In this document: piece after piece, positions 1 through 9,000 of the stretch
How positions within the stretch are numbered: position 1 is the stretch's first letter
How the letters are laid out: each line of letters begins with the position of its first letter
Origin: Zygnema cylindricum
Lineage: Eukaryota > Streptophyta > Zygnematophyceae > Zygnematales > Zygnemataceae
Assembly (NCBI GenBank): GCA_037447655.1
Contig: JBBHKE010002180.1
Coordinates: 110,056-139,117 of the forward strand
Reading direction: 5' to 3'
Length of the DNA stretch: 29,062 nucleotides
Made by a program: the position numbers and the translations under genes
Notes under the pieces: model-generated
What the model was told of the DNA's origin: nothing
Database searches by the model: none
Seen by the model: the letters and a program-made list of their open reading frames with translations, nothing else

Positions 1-66
1 AGAGGGAGAAGGGAGAGGGAGAGGGAGAGGGAGAGGGAGGGGGAGGGAGAGGGAGAGGGAGAAAGT
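1..66. repeat. GGGAGA-type polypurine tract
   Basis: Almost pure purine run built from GGGAGA units at the left edge of the window. It may continue outside. A complementary pyrimidine tract lies at 334-416, so the two could pair as a long imperfect fold-back. Confidence 0.9.
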
Positions 67-168
67 AAGAGAAGAGAAGAAAAATGGAATAAGAAGAAAT
101 TAGGAAAGAGATAGAAACACAATGTTTCGTTTTTGAAATTAGAAATCAGGAAGGTCTATAGTTTCACT

Positions 169-194
169 AAAAGACAAAAAACTGTTTGTCTTTT
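169..194. repeat. perfect 10-bp hairpin
   Basis: The arms AAAAGACAAA (169-178) and TTTGTCTTTT (185-194) are exact reverse complements around a 6-nt loop. The hairpin sits between the purine tract at 1-66 and the pyrimidine tract at 334-416. No function is assigned. Confidence 0.7.
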
Positions 195-333
195 GCGATA
201 TCTTTTGTGAATTCATTTTGTCTCTTCCTGGTTTTAATAAAAATTAGGGTTCTAAAAAAATGACAAAAAAATTAGAAACAGGTGTAAGAAAACCCTAAAA
301 TTGAACAATAGAAGCCCTAAAAAGGCAAATCTG

Positions 334-416
334 CCTCTCTCCCTCTCTCCCTCACTTCCTCCCGTCTCTCCCTCTCCCTCTCCCTCGCTCCCTCTCCCTC
401 GCTCCCTCTCTCCCTC
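334..416. repeat. CTCCCT-type polypyrimidine tract
   Basis: Degenerate CTCCCT/CTCTCC units, nearly free of purines. It is followed at about 472-510 by a T-rich stretch of TTTTC units ending in a T run. Predicted peptides across it are low-complexity artefacts. Confidence 0.9.
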
Positions 417-510
417 AAATTATTTGTTAAAAGTGTACTTTGGTGAATCAGACAAAAAATTGCAAAAAAAATCTTTTTTCTTTTCTTTTCTTTTCTCTTT
501 TTTTTTTTTT

Positions 511-1902
511 AGGGTTTGCTTTTGATCTTTTCTTTTTTCCAATCTACTCGTAACAGACACACGTGAATCGAGACGTACGGACAAAAACCAGCTAAAAAGT
601 ACATTTTTGGAAAAAGTACGATAAAGTACGTGAAAAACGGGGGGATATGTACTTTTTCGTACGTCAGACGGTGGAAATTTACGCTCAAACGTCACGACAC
701 CGATACGGTTTTACCGATTCAGGGTTCACAAAAAAACAAAAAAACTGTAACGCCCGTCACGTCACAGCCACTGACGTCGAAATTTCTGCCGAAGTTATAT
801 TTTTTTGCAATTCATAATTCAAATTTTCATATTCAAATAAGTCCAAAATTTAAAAGTTTTGAAACGTTCCGAAATTTGAAATTGAAAATTTCGGCTTTTT
901 CAATTCCCCGCTAAAATTTTGAAATACCGATACAGTATTACCGATTCTTGGCATTTCGTAGAAACGTACGGTATTACGAAACTTTTCGTACGATTTTGTA
1001 CCTTTGAATATCATGTACGCTCTACTGTTGTCCACATAAGAACAGGAAAACCGTGTTGTCTTGAACTGTACTTTGTTATCCAAGCCTCATATTTCCGTAC
1101 ATTTATGTGTCTATGTATTGCAGTTCAAAAGTAGGTGAAAGTACACCCATACAATATGCCTATTGTACGCAAAAAATACAATATACCCTTAAGACCCATA
1201 TTGCATTGGCCGCAAAATGAAATTGTATAGTTATGTGCTACATACATTTTGCAGAAGTTATATGACGGCCGGTATGATGTGACTGACGCAGATTGAATGA
1301 TAATTTACACGGTACGGCAATTTCTCTTTGACGGTCGAAAGATCAAACCCTGGGTTGATCGAACCATTGGTTTAAACTTTAAAGTGCGTTATGCCGTAAG
1401 CTACAGTACAGTTATTATACGTGCGCGTTGACCATTGTTCTGTCACATTGAACTATTGAACACATGGATCAAACAAAAAAGTCAACTAGGCTGTCCATTA
1501 TTTCACCGACCATCTTCGGCACCAGACAACAGCCTACAGTACTGTACAGACAAACATTACGGGACAGTTTATGTCGTGGAGAATACAGTACAAACTGGAA
1601 AAGGTAACATCTATAGTGCAGACGACAGCAATATACCAAAATGATTGACAAGTACGGAACAGCAGACTTAGGGCAATTTTCCATGTATTAAAGTTACAAT
1701 TTTTTTTCTGTCGTTTTCCCCTATAACTTACAAAACGTGAAAATCCGCGGCCATACCAAAAAATTGAAATCACCACCGTACAAGTTGCGTTACCTTAAAA
1801 CTTTATATGTACTGCGATTTGTCGTCTAGCGCGATGCAGTTTGTCGCCTAGCGCGTTTCGACCCACTTTCGCGTCCTCCCGGCTCATCTTCAAACTTTAT
1901 AT
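511..1902. other. non-coding, no gene seen
   Basis: Only short ORFs lacking family resemblance occur here. The stretch is AT-rich with frequent GTACG/CGTAC words. Two near-identical 21-nt segments (about 702-722 and 927-947, of the form CCGATAC-GT-TTACCGATTC) hint at an old duplication. A 22-bp imperfect tandem copy of TTTGTCG(T/C)CTAGCGCG occurs at 1818-1855. Confidence 0.5.
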
Positions 1903-1926
1903 AAAATCACCTCGCGAGGCGATTTT
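1903..1926. repeat. 24-nt near-perfect palindrome
   Basis: AAAATC and GATTTT arms surround the perfect inner palindrome CCTCGCGAGG, with one mismatched pair. Possibly the relic of a small fold-back element; no target-site duplication was identified. Confidence 0.6.
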
Positions 1927-2198
1927 AAATAAATTTTCATGAGGTGAGCGAATAGGCAGATGTTGTCGCACGTGTGTAACAGTAATAGCGGATCGAACTT
2001 GTTTATAAAGGGGTATTTAGGTGTTATGATTATAGAGTACTAAATTTGGTAGACGTCCGCGAAAGAATCACGCTATTTGGAGTTATATTTTAAAAGTTAT
2101 AGCGTTGGGTGTATTTAGGTGACAGCGTGGGGTCTAAATAACAAGTGGGTATCATTGAAACGGGTTAAGGGTCAAACTAGTACCAAAATTACGCGTGT

Positions 2199-2393
2199 AC
2201 GTTTCATAAAGTTCTAATGAAACGTTTAGTATGCACGGTGGTTCGTTTCGTACAAATTTTAGTACGAAACGTCCACTTTCAAGGAAATTTCGTAGGAAGT
2301 TTCGTGTGCATATTTGTTACGCACGATCGTGCGAAGTCCCGTTTCGTTTGGCGCGCACTTTTGCACGTAAATGTTACGTAGTGAAACGTAACG
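2199..2393. repeat. cluster of four hairpins with GTTTCGT/ACGAAAC half-sites
   Basis: Hairpin 1: arms ACGTTTCAT (2199-2207) and ATGAAACGT (2217-2225). Hairpin 2: CGTTTCGTAC (2244-2253) and GTACGAAACG (2262-2271), extended by GTGG (2238-2241) and CCAC (2273-2276). Hairpin 3: perfect palindrome CGCACGATCGTGCG (2320-2333). Hairpin 4: GTTACG (2373-2378) and CGTAAC (2387-2392). They share related half-sites and lie just upstream of the putative LTR. Confidence 0.65.
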
Positions 2394-2498
2394 TTTGACT
2401 GGGTAGTAAAGTGCTAAGTAGTTAGTAAGAGATTTCGCACGTTTTTGCATTGATCAGTCTGAGTCCTTGCTGATCAATGATTGGCCCAGGTAAAAGCC

Positions 2499-2939
2499 TG
2501 TTAAAACGGAGCGTTGACTCTGGCCTGGCTAGTCCAAGGCGATGGTGGATAAATAGTGAGGTGTAAGCGGAGAGTAGACATCTTTTCCTTGGGAAAAGTT
2601 TGTGGAAATTCCGGCTAATCTTGGACCTGAGCGATTAATACCAAATTGAAGAAAAGGCATTTTTTCATTGAAATCTCTTACTAACTAAATAGTGTTTTAA
2701 AAGTTAAGAGATATAATTATTAAGAGTGGAGAGTAGTGGAAAACACTTTCATAAGAAGGGTTGAGCCACGAGGGCAAGAGACCAAGCTAATGTTATGTGG
2801 ACAGAAGCTTCTTCTAATTTAAAGTTTATCCTTATGTGAGTGTGGTCCAATGTGGATGTGTATTTTCCAATGTGTGTAATGCGTGGTTGGGATTGTTTGT
2901 AGTAATGGGATTTTCTAAGAGGTAGGAGATCTTGTTACA
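2499..2939 (+). mobile_element. putative 5' LTR of Ty3/gypsy element
   Basis: The right boundary is inferred from a TTACA end two bases before a near-canonical primer-binding site. The left boundary is a guess at a TGTTA start; a start near 2451 is also possible. An ATAAATA motif at 2549-2555 could be the LTR TATA box. No matching 3' copy was found in the window, so the left limit cannot be confirmed by LTR comparison. Confidence 0.4.
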
Positions 2940-2941
2940 TA

Positions 2942-2953
2942 TGGTATCAAAGC
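2942..2953 (+). other. primer-binding site, initiator tRNA-Met type
   Basis: TGGTATCAAAGC differs by one base from the usual plant-retrotransposon PBS TGGTATCAGAGC, which pairs with the 3' end of initiator tRNA-Met. It starts two bases after the presumed LTR end. This is the expected place for minus-strand DNA priming, with gag 750 nt downstream. Confidence 0.75.
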
Positions 2954-3708
2954 TTGGTTAAAAGCCAAAGAGAAGCTTGCTCACCCGAAAATCGACTGCC
3001 GTGACCGGTGAGGGTGCTCTAACCCGGGTTGGTGGAACCACAATGTGAGTGGTAGGGGATTGGAGGGAAACTAAGTGACCACCCTGCCAGCGGCCGCTAG
3101 TTAGATGTAGGGCGTGCTAAGGTCCTCAAGACTAAGGCGGGGTGGGCAGTGTAGGCATCGTTGAAGCTCACTCCTATTACCTAGAGGCCAAACAAACTTG
3201 CTTTCTCTTAGCAATGATTCGTGTGTAGAGGGAGGGCTTGAAGCCATAAAGGGTGAGGATTAGAGAGAAAAAGATTCTGATGTAGTGGGAAGTGGGAAAT
3301 TTGCTAATGGAGGAGAACGAAAGTGGAGTACTTTACTTCTTCAAGAGCAAAGGAGTCTAGAAATGACTCGTAACTTTTCAAACCCTAAATTGTTACCTTT
3401 GATTGCTTTGAATTTTGCTGTTGCAAATTTGTGGTTAAATCTTACCTTTGAGAGCTTTCAATTTTGTTGTTGCAAAATTTGTGGGGAAATTCTTACCTTT
3501 TGTTTCAATATTGGGAAATTGAAATTTGAATTTGCACTAACTTACTGTCAATGTTTTTTTTTTATTTCTCAGATTTTAACATTTTTCAAATGATTCGTTA
3601 AGGAGAAGAAGTGTTGGATTGGAACAATCTTAAGACTTCAAATCTACAGCAAATTTCTTTGGGAAATTATATTCATTCTTTCCTTTTGCTTGATTTCATT
3701 GTGTGATA
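2954..3708 (+). other. retrotransposon untranslated leader
   Basis: Stretch between the primer-binding site and gag. It contains no convincing coding sequence. At 3393-3492 two imperfect tandem units of 49 and 51 bp each begin with TTACCTTT and share a GCTTT-AATTTTG-TGTTGCAAA core; a third TTACCTTT closes the array at 3493. The leader may carry packaging signals, but nothing in the sequence proves this. Confidence 0.5.
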
Positions 3709-5042
3709 ATGACAGATTCTGCATGGAAACGTGAAATGGAGAATGCTTTGAATGTGTTGAAGAAGCGTACTGTGAAATTGGTCAAAAGATTTAATAATCA
3801 TGTTGCCGCTGTAGATGAAACCATTTCAGAATTGAAAAGTGAATTGAAAGTTGTTAAAGAAAAAGAAAATGTTTCAAATGAGAAATTAGATGAACTTATT
3901 AACTTAATTCGAACCTAGAATGATATTAATGACCAAAAGTGTGAAAGTAGTAAAAGGAATGCTAGTTTTAGGGAGGATGATCAAGATAAACCTAAGAAGA
4001 TAAGAGATCTGAAATTGTCTATTAGTGAGGCACCATCATTTGATGGTAAGAAGATTGATAAGTTGGATGCTTGGATTTTCATATGGAGTATTATTTGGAA
4101 TCTAGAAATTGTGATCGTGATGATTACACTTCTTTTGCTGTTAGCTGTCTAAAAAGCGATGCTCAGATTTGGTATTACACTCAGAGAAGGTCTAAATTAA
4201 TTCCTGATAATGCTAATTAGGAAACTTTTAAAACCGCAATCAGATCGCGATTCTTGTCTGTCACTTTTAAATCCAGAATGGAAGAAAAGTAGTTGAACTG
4301 TAAGCACACTTGAACTGTAAAAGATTACATTGTGGAATTTGACTCATTTAGCATTCACGTCATAGGTTTGACTGATGAAATGACTAAGTTGCATTTCTTA
4401 AATTATCTAAACCTTATAGTGAAATCAAAATTGAAACATCAAAAACTTAATAATTTGAAAAAATTACAAGACAAGGCATTGGAATTATAGGATCAGTTGG
4501 GGTATAATCGGGAAACTAGATCACTTAGGGGTAATTTGAATGAAGTATCAGAGTGGGATGAGGGGGAGTTTGTGGATGAGGGTCTGAATGTTGGTTTGGT
4601 GAATAGACTAAATATTTTCAGGGGAAATCAGAAGGGTGGACAAAGTGTTAATGCAGAAAACAAATTTAACAATAGAGGGGGATACATTAAGAGTCATAAA
4701 CTAAGCATTAATGCTCAGAAGCTTAACCTTACCATCCCCACATGCACTATTTGTCAGAAAAAGGGTCATATAGCATTTGATTGTGCACAACTGAAAAAGA
4801 TTAATTGTTATAACAGTGGAGAGGAGGGCCATTTTCGTAGAGAGTGCACAAAACCCAAAAAGAAAGTCACTTGTTTCAAATGCGGAGGTCTAGATCATTA
4901 CGCTAAAGACTGTACAGAAAAAGGTTCTCTTAAAATAGTCGATGTAAATGAAAGTCTCTACGAGGATATTGCATTATACCTAACTGAGCAAGAAGCCCAA
5001 GAGGTGGGAAACGGAAAGGACTATTTGAAAGTCCTTAGTTGA
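3709..5042 (+). pseudogene. gag pseudogene with three CCHC zinc knuckles
   Basis: Encodes the structural capsid/nucleocapsid precursor of the Ty3/gypsy element. The ATG at 3709 opens a charged, coiled-coil-like N-terminus that stops at 3916. The same frame continues into a capsid-like PSFDGKK segment. A frameshift near 4080 moves into the frame used to the end. In that frame stops occur at 4218, 4290, 4311 and 4488. From 4497 a 181-codon open stretch carries knuckles at residues 83-96 (intact CX2CX4HX4C), 104-117 and 126-139 (intact). The second knuckle has Ser at 107 in place of the second Cys (codon AGT, 4815). The stop at 4218 sits where gag proteins of this type usually have Trp, consistent with TGG to TAG. 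The protein cannot be made whole. Confidence 0.85.
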
Positions 5043-5220
5043 GTTAACCTGATCCAGAAGTTAAAGAGTTAACTTTGGAGGGCAAATTAATGAATGAAAA
5101 AGTTAGGATAGCTGAATATATTATGATTCTCACTACACTGCATAGTTTAGAGAATCATTCTGATGAAATTCTCAACAACAGACCTATGTAAGGACAGCTA
5201 AGTAATGATGACACCAGACA

Positions 5221-5529
5221 CAGTTTGATTAGATTCAAGTCATTAGTGGAAGGAAAACCGTTGAGAGTAATGGTTGATTCAGGTGCCACACATAATTTTA
5301 TTTCACATAGATTTGTAGAGGAAAATAAAATTCCTACGTCATAAGGGAAAAGCCTTTACATGTTCAAGTGGCAAATGGTAATAAGTCCACATTAGACTTA
5401 CAAACTGACACGATAGAAGTTGATATCCAGGGTCATAAAATGAAAATTGTGTGTGAAATAATGAATTTGGGAAAGCCTTGGTTAATTGAACACAATCCTC
5501 AAATTAATTAGGAAATTAACACCTTAAAA
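5221..5529 (+). pseudogene. Ty3/gypsy aspartic protease remnant
   Basis: The active-site motif VDSGATHNFI is readable at about 5273-5302, with the catalytic Asp codon at 5276. In retroelements this protease is a homodimeric enzyme that cuts the gag-pol polyprotein. The frame is lost close to 5345 and resumes one register over at 5350. There it reads through a typical protease-to-RT linker including WLIEHNPQIN. A TAG at 5509 follows, at the spot where this motif normally has Trp. The piece is separated from gag by several stops. Confidence 0.8.
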
Positions 5530-6430
5530 GTGAAGTATGAAAACGGTTGGATGGTTTTGCAAACATTATCTCGTAAGAAATTGCATATGAATCATATAAA
5601 CAACATAACCAGATTGGGAGTGGAAGGTTTGATATCTGCTAAACAATTTAAAAAGCACTTAAAAGATAAAAAAAATCATGTTTTCTTGTTATTAGTAACT
5701 GAGGCAGTTACTGATAAAAAGGGGGGAGAAAACACTAACATTGTTGTCATCCCTAAATCAGACACCACTAAAACTCTCAAAAAACTAAAATATGATTTTG
5801 TAACTGACATTAATACATCTGATGTTGCTGTTAAAGATTTGATTTTTGAATTTCAAGATGTTTTTCCAAGTGATTTACCCTCAGGAAGGCCACCTTCTCG
5901 AGATGTGGAACATGTTATTAACCTTGAACCTGGATGCAACCCTCCTGTCACAGGAATTTATAAGCACAGTTTCTTTAAGCAGGAGGAATTTAACAAACAG
6001 ATCAAGGAACTCTTAGAGAAAGGACATATTGAGCCCAGCAAATCACCGTACGGAGCACCAGTTCTCTTCGTCAAAAAGAAGGACGGAACATTGAGAATGT
6101 GTGTCCATTATCGTAGTCTGAACAAGATTACGGTGAAGGATAAATATCCGTTACCTTTAATTTCTGATTTGATAGATCGTTTAAAATATGCTAAAGTATT
6201 TTCGTTGATTGACCTACGTAGTGGCTTTAATCAGGTGCCAATTAGAATTGAAAATGTTGATAAAACTGCTTTCAAGACTAGGGTGGGTCATTTCGAATGG
6301 ATAGTGATGCCATTCGGCTTAACGAATGCACCGCCTACTTACCAAAGATTAATGAACCAAACCTTTTCAGATTACATAGATGAGTTTGTCCAAGTGCTTA
6401 TAGATGATATTTTAGCTTACGGTGAATCTA
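5530..6430 (+). pseudogene. reverse transcriptase domain, inactivated
   Basis: Open for 330 codons as a continuation of pol; the first codon is not a true start. Recognisable RT blocks run in order from [12 protein letters not shown] (residues 110-121) through [17 protein letters not shown] (174-190), [11 protein letters not shown] (206-216), [13 protein letters not shown] (224-236), [13 protein letters not shown] (260-272) to LIDDILAYG (290-298). The catalytic D228 is present. The YxDD box reads LIDD (Leu codon at 6397), and the conserved Asp of the CVDYRxLN block is His193 (codon 6106). These are probably decay mutations. The frame breaks around 6425, after which the RT thumb continues in another frame. 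Confidence 0.9.
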
Positions 6431-7220
6431 AAAAAACTACATGTAATTCTTTTAAGAAGAGTGTTGGAAAGGTTAAGAGAAAGAAAATTATATGGAAAAT
6501 TGTCAAAATCCAGCTTTCTTAAAAGTGAACAATTATTTTTGGGACACATAGTTAGTGGGGAAGGTGTTAAAACAGATCCATCCAAAATTTTAGCAATCCA
6601 AAATTGGAAACAACCTACTAATGTCACTGAAGCTAGATCGTTTTTGGGATTGGCCACTTATTATAAGAAATTTATCAGGAACTTCAGTATGATCCATGCA
6701 CCTTTGACGGATTTACTTCGAGAGAGGGAGACGTTTGTGTGGGAAGCTGATCAGGAGGGAGCATTTGAGGAACTAAAAGGGAAGTTGACCTCTGCCCCTA
6801 CACTGGTGTATCTTGACCCGGTTGGGGAATTTGAAGTTCTGATCACTACAGATGCATCTGATAAAGGTCTAGGTGCAGTCATAAGTCAAAAAGTTGGCAA
6901 ACACTTTCATCCTATTGCTTTTGAGTCCCAAAAATTCAATGATGCTAAAAACAACTATACAGCACAGAAAAAAGGAATTACTGGCAATTGTACATGCATT
7001 GGTGAAATGGCGTTGTTATTTGCATAATAAAGAATTTACAGTTCACTGTGATAATAAAGCACTCTCTTATTTACACAGATTAAGTGATGCACAGATTATG
7101 ACTGGCAGACAGGTTAGGTGGATGCAGAAATTAGCATATTTCAAATTTTAGGTCAAACATATTATTGGGAAGACAAATGTAGTCGTAGATCCTTTAAGTA
7201 GATGTTTTGAAATAAGTGTT
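6422..7220 (+). pseudogene. RT connection and RNase H remnant
   Basis: From 6422 the frame covers the end of RT (FLGHIVSGEGVKTDPSKI and FLGLATYYKKFIRNFS) and the start of RNase H with TDASDKGLGAV. Near 6975 a frameshift moves the rest of RNase H (ELLAIVHALVKWRCYL, HCDNKALSYL) into the frame shared with integrase. A TAG at 7149 interrupts the end, close to the usual KxNVVADPLSR motif, which here reads NVVVDPLSR. RNase H removes the RNA strand of the hybrid during reverse transcription. Two frame breaks and a stop make this copy non-functional. Confidence 0.88.
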
Positions 7221-8346
7221 ATGGTTGAGGATGAATTGTTTTTAGATACTCTTAGAAATGGTTATGATAAAGATCCTTATTTTGCTGTGATCTGCAAGAA
7301 TTTTTCGCGAGGGAATTCTGACCCATTGAATGAGAGGCATGTCAAAAACTTTAGACTAGAGGATGGTTTACTGTATTTGCAAATTGGGGATAGATTATGC
7401 ATTCTTGAAGTAGGAGACTTAAGAAAACAAATTTTATGGGAAGCTCATCAGCATTTAGGACATCTAGGTCGAGATAAAAAATTTAGTCGATTGCAAAGTA
7501 GATTGTTTTGGCCTGGGATGGCAAAGGAGGTGTCAAAACACGTGGAAAGTTGTGTCACTTGCCAACAGAGTAAACCTAGTACCCAAAAACCTAAAGGTCG
7601 CGTAAAACCTTTGGATATCCCTAAAAGACCGTGGGAATCTGTCAGTATGGATTTTATTGTCAGGTTGCCTATTACATCTAAAAGGAATGACAGTATTATG
7701 GTCATAGTCGATAGGTTCAGTAAAATGGCAATCTTTATCCCTTGTAAAACCACTCATTCAGTTGTAGATATTGCAAAGTTATATTTTGACAACGTGGTCA
7801 GACATCATGGAGTCCCTCTATATATAGTCAGTGATAGAGATTCTAAATTTATGTATGCTTTTTGGAAAGAATTACAACAAAATTTAGGCTCTGAATTGAA
7901 AATGATTACCGCTTATCATCATCAGACAGATGGACAAACAAAAAAGATGAACCGTACACTAGAGGAAATGCTTAGGATTGTTTGCAGTGGAGTTCAGAAC
8001 ACATGGGAATCTAAACTGCCATTAATGGAATTTGCATACAATTCATGTTAACATGCTAGTACAGGATTCTCACCATTTAAAGTTGCATACGGATACCAAC
8101 CTAGAGAAGCATTAGACTTAATAACAAGGGTCACTCAAGAGAATAGAAGTTCTGGAACAGAGTTTTGGGAATACGTTGAAACAGTTTGGAAAACTATCCG
8201 GGATGCATTAGTGGAGGCACAAAGGAAGCAAGAATTAAATGCTAACCGCAAACGGGGTGATTGGGTGTTCCCCACAGGTAACAAGGTTTGGCTTTCAACA
8301 ACTCATTACTGGTGCAAGATCGAGGTACAATCGGATCCTACGGGGA
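7221..8346 (+). pseudogene. integrase remnant with mutated DDE triad
   Basis: Continues the RNase H frame. The zinc-binding HHCC domain is intact: H76 and H81 (HX4H), then C111 and C114. The catalytic core shows D144 in the SMDFIVRLP block and D205 in the VSDRDSKF block. The third acidic residue, usually Glu in GQTERxNRTL, is Lys241 here (codon AAA, 7941), and the usual HPQTDG reads HHQTDG. A TAA at 8049 follows EFAYNSC. The same frame then continues with HASTGFSPFKVAYGYQPRE and a short VWLST segment before a stop near 8356. The GPY/F module and any chromodomain are not recognisable, so the element is probably cut here. Integrase would insert the cDNA into chromosomes; this one should be inactive. 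Confidence 0.9.
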
Positions 8347-8350
8347 AATT

Positions 8351-8647
8351 CGCAATCTAAAGTAACAATTTCATTTCTTTACACAAGAATGCTCTGAAAG
8401 TAGAACGGAGAATCTTCGCTAAAAACAAAGTTACAAGACCAAAGTTTCGGTTAAATAAGAAAGTGCCCTTATATGGTGCGGTATCGGAAAAGAAAACTTC
8501 CAAAGTAAAAAAACAAAACAATAAAATTTACACGATTTCTAAAAGAAATGTCATGCCGCATGTCGTCGGACATTTAAGTTGTTTATATTTAGGCGTTAAG
8601 ACCGGCAGCCGCTACACTAATTTTTATTTGGGTATTATTGGGTTTTG
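8351..8647. other. non-coding junction after truncated integrase
   Basis: Contains short basic reading frames (for example near 8463) without recognisable motifs. No polypurine tract or LTR-like sequence matching 2499-2939 was seen. The boundary between element and host DNA lies somewhere in this stretch. Confidence 0.4.
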
Positions 8648-9000
8648 CAGGACCGTACGACGTGTACCGTACGACCTACATTTTCAGTGATTTCCGGGAT
8701 AACGATTTGGATCGTACCCGCGGTCCTACCGTACGACGTATATTTTTCCGCGATTTCCGCCGACGGCGGATTTGATTATTTCGCTTCGACAGTACGACTT
8801 ACGCCGACCGGAATTCCCGCGGCCACGACTTACCGTACAATAGATATCTTACGCGATTTTTGCCGACGGTGGATTCGATTATTTTACGTCCACCGTACGA
8901 CTTACATTACCCGGAATTTCCGCGATTACAAATTGGACCGTACTTTCGGTCCTACCGTACCTACTTTCATTTCCGGAAATCCCGGCCGACAACAATTTTT
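8648..9000. repeat. degenerate GTACG-rich tandem repeat
   Basis: Nine GTAC words in about 320 bp, mostly as (A/T)CCGTACGACNTAC followed by a TTCCGCGATTTCCG-like block. The clearest pair is 8752-8820 against 8855-8925, offset 103 bp: GATTTCCGCCGACGGCGGAT versus GATTTTTGCCGACGGTGGAT, then TTACNNTACCCGGAATT. A second pair (about 8698 and 8926) shares CGGTCCTACCGTAC. Looks like an eroded satellite with irregular spacing. Confidence 0.65.

Larger units (their letters stand above)
2499..8350 (+). mobile_element. decayed Ty3/gypsy LTR retrotransposon, 3' truncated
   Basis: The order of parts is putative LTR, Met PBS, gag with CCHC knuckles, aspartic protease, reverse transcriptase, RNase H, then integrase. 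Integrase after RNase H is diagnostic of Ty3/gypsy and excludes Ty1/copia. The reading frame changes at about 4080, 5345, 6425 and 6975, and there are in-frame stops in gag and pol, so the copy is dead. Similarity stops in the integrase C-terminal part near 8300-8350. No polypurine tract or 3' LTR follows. Chromovirus affinity is plausible from the pol motifs, but no chromodomain is visible. Confidence 0.9.

Noticed and set aside
1340-1362. B-box-like sequence on the minus strand near AAACCCTGGGTTGATCG
   Set aside because: No A box 30-60 nt upstream in that orientation. It may be a SINE relic but is unsupported.
3285-3593. 102-codon frame in the retrotransposon leader
   Set aside because: Overlaps a tandem duplication in untranslated leader; no motif, and it ends in hydrophobic AT-rich sequence.
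2499-8350. Active retrotransposon or endogenous virus
   Set aside because: Multiple stops, frameshifts and lost catalytic residues, and no envelope-like gene or 3' LTR. It is a dead Ty3/gypsy copy.
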